Of a stretch of DNA of 64,000 bases, positions 16,865 to 24,978 are shown piece after piece; the stretch's first letter is position 1; each line of letters starts with the position of its first letter. Both the position numbers and the translations under genes were made by a program. Under the pieces are notes generated by a model that made no database searches, was not told the origin of the DNA, and saw only the letters and a program-made list of their open reading frames with translations. This DNA is from Streptomyces spinosisporus (GTDB taxonomy: Bacteria > Actinomycetota > Actinomycetes > Streptomycetales > Streptomycetaceae), in the NCBI RefSeq assembly GCF_022698145.1, contig NZ_JALDAX010000017.1, positions 62,001 to 126,000 on the forward strand. Direction: 5' to 3'.

Positions 16865-17506
16865 ATGGCCGGCGCGATGCGCAAGATGGCGGTCTACCTC
16901 GGCCTCGTGGAGGACGATGGGTACGACGGCCGGGGATTCGACCCCGATGACGACTTCGAGCCCGAACTGGACCCCGAGCCCGAACGGGACCATCGGCGGC
17001 ACGAACCGTCCCACCAGCAGCATGTGGCACATCAGTCCCAACGGGACGAAGAGGTACGAATCGTACAGCCTCCGGTGACGCGTGAACCGGTCGCCCGTTC
17101 CGCTTCGCTACCCGCGGAATCCGGTCGTCCGGCGCGCATCGCGCCCGTGGCGTCCATCACACAAGAACGCGCAAGCCTGGAGAAGAACGCACCGGTGATC
17201 ATGCCCAAGGTCGTGTCGGAACGAGAGCCTTACCGGATCACCACGCTTCACCCGCGGACCTACAACGAGGCCCGTACCATCGGGGAACACTTCCGTGAGG
17301 GCACCCCGGTGATCATGAATCTGACTGAGATGGATGACACAGACGCGAAGCGACTTGTCGACTTTGCGGCCGGTTTGGTGTTTGGTCTTCACGGCAGCAT
17401 CGAGCGGGTGACGCAGAAGGTGTTCCTGTTGTCGCCTGCTAACGTCGATGTCACGGCGGAGGACAAGGCCCGCATCGCAGAGGGCGGGTTCTTCAACCAG
17501 AGCTGA
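16865..17506 (+). CDS. sepF: Cell division protein SepF
   Basis: A 213-residue FtsZ membrane anchor. The amphipathic N-terminus (MAGAMRKMAVYLGLVEDD) binds membrane, a long acidic/His-rich linker follows, and the C-terminal SepF domain (about 125-213) contains ITTLHPRTYNEARTIG and MNLTEMDDTDAKRLVDFAAG. ATG 16865 has GGAGGA eight bases upstream. The 127-base gap before it may hold a promoter. In actinobacteria lacking FtsA and ZipA, SepF is the main FtsZ tether. Confidence 0.94.
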   Translation: MAGAMRKMAVYLGLVEDDGYDGRGFDPDDDFEPELDPEPERDHRRHEPSHQQHVAHQSQRDEEVRIVQPPVTREPVARSASLPAESGRPARIAPVASITQERASLEKNAPVIMPKVVSEREPYRITTLHPRTYNEARTIGEHFREGTPVIMNLTEMDDTDAKRLVDFAAGLVFGLHGSIERVTQKVFLLSPANVDVTAEDKARIAEGGFFNQS

Positions 17507-17579
17507 GACGCACGACCGGAATCAGCGGTAAAAAGCAGTACCCGGCAGCACGGAAACAGGGGAGAGGGAAGCACGAGTC

Positions 17580-17864
17580 ATGAGCGTGGTCCTGGATGTG
17601 ATCTACATCGCGCTGATGTGCTTCCTCATCGTGCTCATCTTCCGGTTGGTCATGGACTACGTCTTCCAGTTCGCCCGCTCATGGCAACCCGGCAAGGCGA
17701 TGGTGGTCGTTCTGGAGGCCACCTACACTGTCACTGATCCACCGCTCAAGCTTCTGCGGCGGTTCATCCCGCCGTTGCGTCTCGGGGGCGTGGCGCTCGA
17801 CCTGTCCTTCTTCGTACTGATGATCATCGTCTACATCCTGATCTCGATCGTGAGCCGGCTGTGA
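17580..17864 (+). CDS. YggT/YlmG-family membrane protein
   Basis: A 94-residue protein with two hydrophobic segments (about 5-27 and 67-92), separated by a conserved loop containing LEATYTVTDPPLKLLRRFIPP, the YggT family signature. It acts in the membrane near the division machinery; the mechanism is unknown. ATG 17580 follows a GGGGAGAGGGA stretch at a rather long distance. Lies between sepF and divIVA as in most actinobacteria. Confidence 0.9.
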   Translation: MSVVLDVIYIALMCFLIVLIFRLVMDYVFQFARSWQPGKAMVVVLEATYTVTDPPLKLLRRFIPPLRLGGVALDLSFFVLMIIVYILISIVSRL

Positions 17865-17920
17865 TGAGCGATGTGACCTACCGTCTTGCCGAATGCCGAC
17901 GACTACGTTGAGGTGAAGAG

Positions 17921-19099
17921 ATGCCGTTGACCCCCGAGGACGTGCGGAACAAGCAGTTCACGACCGTCCGCCTCCGAGAAGGCTATGACGAGGACGAGGT
18001 CGATGCCTTCCTCGACGAGGTCGAAGCCGAACTGACCCGCCTGCTCCGCGAGAACGAGGACCTGCGCGCCAAACTGGCCGCGGCCACGCGCGCCGCTGCC
18101 CAGAATCAGCAGAACATGCGCAAGCCCCCGGAGGGTCCCGGCGGTCCTGGTGGACCCGGCGGCCCCGGTGGTCCCGGCCCGCAGGACCAGCAGCACCCGC
18201 AGCAGGGCATGCGCGGTCCGGGCGCTCCCGTGCCCGCCGGCATATCGGGCCCGCCGCAGCAGATGGGTGGCCCCATGGGTGGCCCGCCCCAGCTGCCGAG
18301 CGGCGCCCCGCAGCTGCCCGCCGGCCCCGGCGGTGGTCAGGGTGGTCCGCAGGGTCCCGGTCCGATGGGCCAGGGTCCGATGGGTCAGGGCCCCATGGGC
18401 CAGGGCCCGATGGGCGGCCAGCCTCCCATGCAGCAGCAGATGGGCGGTCCGATGGGTGGCCCCATGGGCGGCCCGATGGGCGGCCCCGGTCAGGGCCCCG
18501 GTGGCGACAGCGCCGCCCGAGTCCTCTCGCTGGCCCAGCAGACCGCCGACCAGGCGATCGCCGAGGCCCGTTCCGAGGCCAACAAGATCGTGGGCGAGGC
18601 GCGTTCGCGTGCCGAGGGCCTCGAGCGTGATGCCCGTGCCAAGGCCGACGCCCTGGAGCGGGACGCGCAGGAGAAGCACCGCGTCGCGATGGGCTCCCTG
18701 GAGTCCGCCCGCGCCACGCTGGAGCGCAAGGTCGAGGACCTGCGCGGCTTCGAGCGCGAGTACCGCACGCGTCTGAAGTCCTACCTGGAGTCGCAGCTGC
18801 GTCAGCTGGAGACCCAGGCCGACGACTCGCTGGCTCCGCCGCGTACGCCCGCGACCGCGTCGCTGCCGCCGTCCCCGGCGCCCTCGATGGCACCGGCCGG
18901 CGCGAGCGCCCCGTCGTACGGCGGCAACCAGACCATGGGCGGTGCGCCGAGCCCCGCTGCCCCGTCCTACGGCGGCCAGCAGCAGATGTCCCCGGCGATG
19001 ACCCAGCCGATGGCTCCGGTCCGGCCGCAGGGCCCGTCCCCGATGGGTCAGGCTCCCTCGCCGATGCGCGGGTTCCTGATCGACGAGGACGACAACTGA
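17921..19099 (+). CDS. divIVA: Polar growth determinant DivIVA (Wag31)
   Basis: A 392-residue coiled-coil scaffold that marks hyphal tips and directs polar wall growth. The N-terminal membrane-binding domain (MPLTPEDVRNKQFTTVRLREGYDEDEVDAFLDE in part) and first coiled coil are followed by a Pro/Gly/Met/Gln-rich spacer (about 65-190, with PMGQG and GGPMGGP repeats), then a long second coiled coil (about 195-300) and a low-complexity tail ending RGFLIDEDDN. ATG 17921 has GAGGTGAAGAG upstream. The spacer is characteristic of Streptomyces DivIVA. Confidence 0.95.
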   Translation: MPLTPEDVRNKQFTTVRLREGYDEDEVDAFLDEVEAELTRLLRENEDLRAKLAAATRAAAQNQQNMRKPPEGPGGPGGPGGPGGPGPQDQQHPQQGMRGPGAPVPAGISGPPQQMGGPMGGPPQLPSGAPQLPAGPGGGQGGPQGPGPMGQGPMGQGPMGQGPMGGQPPMQQQMGGPMGGPMGGPMGGPGQGPGGDSAARVLSLAQQTADQAIAEARSEANKIVGEARSRAEGLERDARAKADALERDAQEKHRVAMGSLESARATLERKVEDLRGFEREYRTRLKSYLESQLRQLETQADDSLAPPRTPATASLPPSPAPSMAPAGASAPSYGGNQTMGGAPSPAAPSYGGQQQMSPAMTQPMAPVRPQGPSPMGQAPSPMRGFLIDEDDN

Positions 19100-19144
19100 C
19101 GGCCCGCATGGTCAGTAGTACGCGATAGTCGTCGGCGGCGTTCA

Positions 19145-19188
19145 AAAAGGGCGGGGCTCCGGACTTCGGTCCGGGGCCCCGCCCTTTT
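19145..19188 (+). terminator. Strong terminator after divIVA
   Basis: A 20-bp stem closed by a TTCG tetraloop (19065-type C-TTCG-G loop at 19164-19169), bounded by AAAA at the 5' side and TTTT at the 3' side, so it can work on both strands. It ends the division cluster. One G-T pair interrupts the stem. Confidence 0.85.
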
Positions 19189-19222
19189 ACGCGTGTTGAT
19201 CAGCGTTGCCGACGACTCACAC

Positions 19223-19265
19223 CGAAGGGCCCGGCCTCCCCGCTGCGGGAAGGCCGGGCCCTTCG
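19223..19265 (-). terminator. Terminator after ileS
   Basis: A perfect 15-bp inverted repeat (19223-19237 with 19251-19265) with a 13-base loop, 15 bases beyond the ileS stop on the minus strand. With the divIVA terminator it forms a back-to-back barrier between convergent genes. There is no T-tract. Confidence 0.65.
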
Positions 19266-19279
19266 GGCTGTGTGATCGG

Positions 19280-22200
19280 TTACGCCTTGCGGAGGCGGAA
19301 CGTCAGGCTCAGACCCTCGTCGGTGAAGGGCTCGCCGTAGGACCCGTCGGCCTCGCCCTGGGCGAAGTCCGTCGCCAGGACCTCGTCGGCGATCAGGCCG
19401 GCGTGCTCGGTGAGGGCGGCGACGACCGCCGGGTCCGTGGACGTCCAGCGCAGGGCGATGCGGTCCGCCACGTCGAGGCCGCTGTTCTTGCGGGCCTCCT
19501 GGATCAGGCGGATCGCGTCACGGGCGAGGCCCGCCTGCCGCAGTTCCTCGGTGATCTCCAGGTCCAGGGCGACCGTGGCGCCCGAGTCGGAGGCCACCGA
19601 CCAGCCCTCGCGCGGGGTCTCGGTGATGATCACCTCGTCCGGCGCGAGGGTGATCGTCTCGCCGTCGACCTCGACCGACGCCGTGCCCTCGCGCAGCGCC
19701 AGGGACAGCGCGGCCGCGTCCGCGTTCGCCACGGCCTTCGCGACATCCTGGACGCGCTTGCCGAAACGCTTGCCCAGGGCGCGGAAGTTGGCCTTCGCGG
19801 TGGTGTCGACCAGGCTGCCGCCGACCTCGGAGAGGGAGGCGAGCGAGCTGACGTTCAGCTCCTCCGTGATCTGCGTGTGCAGTTCGCGGTCGAGCGTGTC
19901 GAAGCCGGACGCGGCGACGAGCGCCCGGGACAGCGGCTGACGGGTCTTCACGCCCGACTCCGCGCGCGTGGCGCGGCCCAGTTCGACCAGCCGTCGTACC
20001 AGGACCATCTGCTTCGACAGTTCCGGGTCGATGGCGGAGAGGTCCGCCTCGGGCCAGGTCGACAGGTGCACCGACTCCGGGGCGCCCGGGGTGACCGGCA
20101 CGACCAGGTCCTGCCAGACCCGCTCGGTGATGAACGGGGTCAGCGGGGCCATCAGCTTGGTGACCGTCTCCACGACCTCGTGCAGGGTGCGCAGCGCCGC
20201 CTTGTCGCCCTGCCAGAAGCGTCGGCGCGAGCGGCGGACGTACCAGTTGGACAGGTCGTCGACGAACGCGGACAGAAGCTTGCCGGCGCGCTGGGTGTCG
20301 TAGGCCTCCAGGGACTGGGTCACCTGGTCGGTGAGCGCGTGCAGTTCGCTCAGCAGCCAGCGGTCCAGGACCGGGCGGTCGGCCGGGGCCGGATCCGCCT
20401 CGCTGGGCGCCCAGTCCGAGGTGCGGGCGTACAGCGCCTGGAAAGCGACCGTGTTCCAGTACGTCAGCAGCGTCTTGCGGACGACCTCCTGGATCGTGCC
20501 GTGGCCCACGCGGCGTGCCGCCCACGGGGAGCCGCCGGCCGCCATGAACCAGCGCACCGCGTCCGCGCCGTGCTGGTCCATCAGCGGGATCGGCTGCAGG
20601 ATGTTGCCCAGGTGCTTGGACATCTTGCGGCCGTCCTCGGCGAGGATGTGGCCGAGGCAGACGACGTTCTCGTAACTGGACTTGTCGAAGACCAGGGTGC
20701 CGACGGCCATCAGCGTGTAGAACCAGCCGCGGGTCTGGTCGATGGCCTCGCAGATGAACTGCGCGGGGTAGCGGGCCTCGAACAGGTCCTTGTTCTTGTA
20801 CGGGTAGCCCCACTGCGCGAACGGCATCGAACCCGAGTCGTACCAGGCGTCGATGACCTCCGGCACGCGCGTGGTCGTCTTCGCGCACGTCGGGCAGTCG
20901 AAGGTGACGTCGTCGATGTACGGGCGGTGCGGGTCCAGTTCGGACTGGTCGCTGCCGGTCAGCTCGGTCAGCTCGGCGCGGGAGCCGACGACGGTGAGGT
21001 GGTCGTCCTCGCAGCGCCAGATGGGCAGCGGGGTGCCCCAGTAGCGGTTGCGGGACAGCGCCCAGTCGATGTTGTTGTTCAGCCAGTCGCCGTACCGGCC
21101 GTGCTTGACCGTGTCCGGGTACCAGGCGGTGTTCTCGTTCTCCTGCAGCAGGCGGTCCTTGACGGCCGTGGTGCGGATGTACCAGGACGGCTGCGCGTAG
21201 TAGAGGAGCGCGGTGTGGCAGCGCCAGCAGTGCGGGTAGCTGTGCTCGTACGGGATGTGCTTGAAGAGCAGGCCGCGCTGCTGGAGGTCCTCGGTGAGCT
21301 TTTCGTCCGCCTTCTTGAAGAAGACGCCGCCGACCAGGGGGACGTCCTCCTCGAAGGTGCCGTCCCGGCGGACCGGGTTGACCACTGGCAGGCCGTACGC
21401 GCGGCAGACCTTGAGGTCGTCCTCACCGAAGGCGGGGGACTGGTGGACCAGACCCGTACCGTCCTCGGTCGTCACGTATTCGGCGTTGACAACGAAATGG
21501 GCCGGTTCCGGGAACTCGACGAGCTCGAACGGTCGTTGATAGGTCCAGCGCTCCATCTCGGCGCCGGTGAAGGTCTGGCCGGTGGTCTCCCAGCCCTCGC
21601 CGAGCGCCTTGCCGGCGAGCGGCTCGGCGACGACGACCTTCTCCTCGCCGTCCGTCGCCACGACGTAGGTGACCCCGGGGTGCGCGGCGACAGCCGTGTT
21701 GGAGACCAGCGTCCAGGGGGTCGTCGTCCAGACCAGGAGCGCGGCCTCGCCGGCCAGCGGACCGGAGGTGAGCGGGAAACGGACGTACACGGAGGGGTCC
21801 ACGATCGTCTCGTAGCCCTGCGCCAGCTCGTGGTCGGACAGGCCCGTCTCGTCACGCGGGCACCAGGGGGCCACGCGGTAGTCCTGCACCAGCAGGCCCT
21901 TGTTGAAGATCTCCTTGAGCGACCACCAGACCGACTCGATGTACTCGGCGTCCATCGTGCGGTACGGGTCGGTGAGGTCGGTCCAGTACCCCATGCGGGT
22001 CGTGAGCTCTTCGAAGGCGTCCGTGTGCCGGGTCACCGACTCGCGGCACTTCGCGTTGAACTCCGCGATGCCGTACGCCTCGATGTCCCGCTTGCCCGTG
22101 AAGCCGAGTTCCTTCTCGACCGCAAGCTCCACCGGCAGGCCGTGGCAGTCCCAGCCGGCCTTGCGGGCCACGTGGTAGCCGCGCATGGTGCGGAAGCGGG

Positions 22201-22417
22201 GGAAGACGTCCTTGAAGACGCGGGCCTCGATGTGGTGGGCGCCCGGCATGCCGTTGGCGGTGGGCGGGCCCTCGTAGAAGACCCACTCGGGGCGGCCCTC
22301 GGACTGCTCCAGGGTCTTGGCGAAGATCTTCTGCTCGCGCCAGAAGTCGAGCACGGCGTGCTCGAGCGCGGGCAGGTCGACCTGGGCGGGCACCTGGCGG
22401 TACGTCGGCATTGTCAT
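19280..22417 (-). CDS. ileS: Isoleucyl-tRNA synthetase, type 2
   Basis: A 1045-residue class I synthetase charging tRNA-Ile. Residues 55-70 hold the ATP-binding signature, written here as GAHH (59-62) in place of the usual HxGH; the KMSKH loop (GRKMSKHLGN) is intact. The editing domain and an anticodon-binding C-terminus follow. Length and motif layout match type 2 (eukaryote-like) IleRS, a group that resists mupirocin. The start at ATG 22417 has GGAGGA nine bases upstream; an ATG two codons later is less well placed. Upstream lies a T-box leader that controls translation of this gene. Confidence 0.95.
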   Translation of the reverse strand: MTMPTYRQVPAQVDLPALEHAVLDFWREQKIFAKTLEQSEGRPEWVFYEGPPTANGMPGAHHIEARVFKDVFPRFRTMRGYHVARKAGWDCHGLPVELAVEKELGFTGKRDIEAYGIAEFNAKCRESVTRHTDAFEELTTRMGYWTDLTDPYRTMDAEYIESVWWSLKEIFNKGLLVQDYRVAPWCPRDETGLSDHELAQGYETIVDPSVYVRFPLTSGPLAGEAALLVWTTTPWTLVSNTAVAAHPGVTYVVATDGEEKVVVAEPLAGKALGEGWETTGQTFTGAEMERWTYQRPFELVEFPEPAHFVVNAEYVTTEDGTGLVHQSPAFGEDDLKVCRAYGLPVVNPVRRDGTFEEDVPLVGGVFFKKADEKLTEDLQQRGLLFKHIPYEHSYPHCWRCHTALLYYAQPSWYIRTTAVKDRLLQENENTAWYPDTVKHGRYGDWLNNNIDWALSRNRYWGTPLPIWRCEDDHLTVVGSRAELTELTGSDQSELDPHRPYIDDVTFDCPTCAKTTTRVPEVIDAWYDSGSMPFAQWGYPYKNKDLFEARYPAQFICEAIDQTRGWFYTLMAVGTLVFDKSSYENVVCLGHILAEDGRKMSKHLGNILQPIPLMDQHGADAVRWFMAAGGSPWAARRVGHGTIQEVVRKTLLTYWNTVAFQALYARTSDWAPSEADPAPADRPVLDRWLLSELHALTDQVTQSLEAYDTQRAGKLLSAFVDDLSNWYVRRSRRRFWQGDKAALRTLHEVVETVTKLMAPLTPFITERVWQDLVVPVTPGAPESVHLSTWPEADLSAIDPELSKQMVLVRRLVELGRATRAESGVKTRQPLSRALVAASGFDTLDRELHTQITEELNVSSLASLSEVGGSLVDTTAKANFRALGKRFGKRVQDVAKAVANADAAALSLALREGTASVEVDGETITLAPDEVIITETPREGWSVASDSGATVALDLEITEELRQAGLARDAIRLIQEARKNSGLDVADRIALRWTSTDPAVVAALTEHAGLIADEVLATDFAQGEADGSYGEPFTDEGLSLTFRLRKA

Positions 22418-22725
22418 CAGCGAGCTTCCTCCGGCGGACTTGCTGCCTTCCGTCCGGAGGGACGAGAGCCGAGTCTTTCGATACGCCGGTTTCGGCGCGC
22501 TCCCGCGGTACCACCCTCCTTGGCCCGCCGGCGCAGGGTGTGCGACGGTGAGCCCCCTCATTGGGGTCGCGATGCCGGTTCTACTCGCCGCTGCTTCGAC
22601 GCTGCGGCTTTCTTCCGGCGGCTCCGGGGTGATCTTCGCGTCGCGCTCGCCCCCGGGCTTCCACCGTCCCCGGGTCGCTCTGGGCTGCGTACGCCGCTAC
22701 TCGTCCCCATCCATGCTTTTCCGCT
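22418..22725 (-). promoter_or_regulatory. Translational T-box riboswitch (Ile specifier) of ileS
   Basis: In the leader the T-box core TGGTACCGCG lies within 22501-22515 (minus strand) and would pair with the NCCA end of uncharged tRNA-Ile (discriminator A). A specifier ATC at 22631-22633 sits in GAAGATCA, in a short Stem I. GGAGGG upstream of the T-box pairs with CCCTCC, and GGGAGC with the GCTCTC beside it, forming the antisequestrator. The same CCTCCGG (minus strand, 22454-22460) can instead pair with the CCGGAGG ribosome-binding site (22428-22434). No terminator is seen, so control is at translation, as known for actinobacterial ileS T-boxes. Confidence 0.85.
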
Positions 22726-22731
22726 CCGCCC

Positions 22732-22760
22732 AGTCTACGGCGCCCCGAGGACAGCATCAG
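22732..22760 (-). promoter_or_regulatory. Candidate ileS promoter
   Basis: On the minus strand CTGATG (22760-22755), 17 bases, then TAGACT (22737-22732). The -10 is good and the -35 partial. It would start transcription near 22725, giving a leader of about 308 bases that includes the whole T-box. Confidence 0.5.
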
Positions 22761-23023
22761 ACCGGTTTTCCCGGTACCTGGGGTTGCGGGTGCCGCGTGG
22801 TCGGGGATGACCCGAATGGAGCGGTACGCCTGTTCGCATCCTGGGACGGGCCGTCCGGCGGATTACCCCGCGGGGAGCTGGGCACAACGCATGCAGGCTT
22901 GCGGAGCGGCGTGCGTGAGCCGGGCGAATCGGGTGGTGTGCCCCGTTGCCGCGGGTCACAAGTCGATTTATCGTCCCAGCACGATTCGCGTGCAAGATCA
23001 CAATATGTGAAGGGGCCGCGGCC

Positions 23024-24298
23024 ATGGTGGCTAAGAAGACCGCCGTACAGCAGTCGGCGTCCGAACAGGCCACCGGCGGTACGGCCAGGGATGTGAGCGG
23101 CAACGGGAGCGGCGCCGCCCGCGGGGTGGCGCTGGTGCGGACGGTCCGGGAGGTGGTGGGCGAGGGGCCGGGGGCCGCCAGGACACCTGCACCGTCGACC
23201 GACGGCCACGGGAAGCCCGCCGGCAAGAAGAGGGCTACGACGGCCGGGGGCGGGGCAAAGGCGGGCACGTCCACGCGGACCGCGGCTGGAAGCGGCCCGG
23301 CCGACAAGAGTGCGACCACGAAGAGCGCGGCCAAGAAGAAGGCGACGGGGAAGCCTGCGGCAGCGAAGACCGGAGCCACGAAGAGCGCGGCCAAGAAGAC
23401 CGCGCCCACCAAGGCCTCGGCCACGAAAGCCAAGAAGGCCACGAAGGCCACGACTTCTACGACGACGACCGGCAGAGCCACCGCCAAGAAGACCACGGCG
23501 ACGAAGTCCGCGGTCGAGAAGACCCCGGCGGCCAGGAAGACCACGACCAAGAAAGCCACGACCAAGAAAGCCACGACCAAGAAAGCCACGACCAAGAAAG
23601 CCACGACCAAGAAAGCCACGACCACGAAACCGGCGGCCAAGAAGGTCACGACCGCCAGGAAGTCCACGCCCGCCGGAGCCACGGCCAAGAAGGCTGCGGC
23701 GAAGAAGGCGGTCGCAGGGAAGAAAAGCGCTCGTACGAAGGGCGCGGGTGTGGTGGGTGGGAAGAGTTCGGCCAAGACGGTGGGTGCGGCGCAGGCCGCG
23801 GAGGAGACGGGAGCCACGACGGTGGTTGCGAAGAAGACTCCAGGCACGGCCACGGCGGCCAAGACAGCCGTACCCAAGGCACGCGTGGCTGCGGCGGAGC
23901 CCGGTGAACTCGCCGTACGCCCCGGTGAGGACCCCTGGACCCCGGAAGAGGTCGAGGAGGCGCGTGCGGAGCTGCTGGCCGAGATGACCCGGCTGAAGGA
24001 CGAGATCAGCTCGTCGGAGAGCGCCATCGTGGGCATGATGCGCGACTCCGGCGACGGCGCGGGCGACGACCAGGCGGACACCGGCACCAAGAACATCACG
24101 CGCGAGCACGAGATGGCCCTCGCGGCCAACGCCCGCGAGATGCTCACCCAGACCGAGCGCGCCCTGCAGCGACTGGACGCCGGCACCTACGGCCTGTGCG
24201 AGAACTGCGGCAACCCCATCGGCAAGGCCCGTATGCAGGCATTCCCGCGGGCCACCCTCTGCGTGGAGTGCAAGCAGAAGCAGGAACGCCGGTACTGA
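23024..24298 (+). CDS. Histone H1-like/DksA-like DNA-binding protein (DdbA-type)
   Basis: A 424-residue protein. Residues about 60-300 are Lys/Ala/Thr-rich with many KKAT-type repeats, resembling the C-terminal tail of histone H1. Residues about 310-424 form a TraR/DksA-type domain with a predicted coiled coil and a C4 zinc finger (Cys392, 395, 413, 416). A Streptomyces coelicolor protein of this design, DdbA, has been described as a nucleoid-associated bifunctional histone. ATG 23024 has AAGGGG nine bases upstream. It diverges from ileS; the 260 bases between the ileS promoter and this gene show no other feature I can support. Confidence 0.85.
   Translation: MVAKKTAVQQSASEQATGGTARDVSGNGSGAARGVALVRTVREVVGEGPGAARTPAPSTDGHGKPAGKKRATTAGGGAKAGTSTRTAAGSGPADKSATTKSAAKKKATGKPAAAKTGATKSAAKKTAPTKASATKAKKATKATTSTTTTGRATAKKTTATKSAVEKTPAARKTTTKKATTKKATTKKATTKKATTKKATTTKPAAKKVTTARKSTPAGATAKKAAAKKAVAGKKSARTKGAGVVGGKSSAKTVGAAQAAEETGATTVVAKKTPGTATAAKTAVPKARVAAAEPGELAVRPGEDPWTPEEVEEARAELLAEMTRLKDEISSSESAIVGMMRDSGDGAGDDQADTGTKNITREHEMALAANAREMLTQTERALQRLDAGTYGLCENCGNPIGKARMQAFPRATLCVECKQKQERRY
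23549..23623 (+). repeat. Five perfect 15-bp tandem repeats inside the H1-like region
   Basis: The unit AAGAAAGCCACGACC occurs five times without a mismatch and encodes KKATT each time. Third-position identity across all copies points to recent slippage or unequal exchange, so the repeat number probably varies between strains. Confidence 0.85.
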
Positions 24299-24359
24299 GG
24301 GGCAGGGTGGGCGTGTCGTACCCTCGTCCTCAGTCGAGTATCTAGGTTGAGGGACTCAC

Positions 24360-24935
24360 GTGGCAGAGGCGGAGCGCATCATCGGTACCCCGGAGACCCC
24401 GGACACGGCGGGGACCGAGCCGGAGCAGGGCGGCACCGCACGCCCCAGGGGCAAGCGCCGTATCGCCGTGCTGTTCGCGGTTGCCGCGTTCGCGTACGCC
24501 CTCGACCTGATCAGCAAGATGATCGTGGTCGCCAAGCTGGAGCACCACGCGCCGATCGAGATCATCGGGGACTGGCTGAAGCTAGAGGCGATCCGCAACG
24601 CGGGCGCGGCCTTCGGCTTCGGCGAGGCCTTCACCGTGATCTTCACGCTGATCGCCGCGGCCGTGATCGTCGTGATCGCCCGGCTCGCCCGCAAGCTCTA
24701 CAGCCTGCCCTGGGCGATCGCGCTCGGCCTGCTCCTCGGCGGCGCCCTCGGCAATCTCACCGACCGGATCTTCCGCTCGCCCGGCGTCTTCGAGGGCGCG
24801 GTCGTCGACTTCATCTCGCCCAAGGGCTTCGCCGTCTTCAACCTGGCGGACTCGGCGATCGTGTGCGGCGGCATCCTGATCGTGCTGCTGTCGTTCCGGG
24901 GGCTCGACCCGGACGGCACCGTCCACAAGGACTGA
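24360..24935 (+). CDS. lspA: Lipoprotein signal peptidase (signal peptidase II)
   Basis: A 191-residue membrane aspartic protease that removes signal peptides from prolipoproteins. Four hydrophobic segments are evident, with an N-terminal cytoplasmic extension of about 35 residues. Catalytic motifs: NAGAAFGFGE, VVDFISPKGFAVFNLADSAI with the two active-site aspartates (split here as VVDFI and FNLADS). GTG 24360 has GAGGGA five bases upstream. Followed by the rluD-type gene after 43 bases, an arrangement common in actinobacteria. Confidence 0.94.
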   Translation: MAEAERIIGTPETPDTAGTEPEQGGTARPRGKRRIAVLFAVAAFAYALDLISKMIVVAKLEHHAPIEIIGDWLKLEAIRNAGAAFGFGEAFTVIFTLIAAAVIVVIARLARKLYSLPWAIALGLLLGGALGNLTDRIFRSPGVFEGAVVDFISPKGFAVFNLADSAIVCGGILIVLLSFRGLDPDGTVHKD

Positions 24936-24978
24936 GCGCGCGGTCGGGGGTGTCCGACCCGTCCGGCATACTCGACGG

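Noticed and set aside
19193..22810. A very long rightward open frame (about 1200 codons) opposite ileS
   Set aside because: It is the antisense of ileS and arises from GC-rich third positions; its translation has no recognisable domain, while the minus strand encodes a full synthetase.
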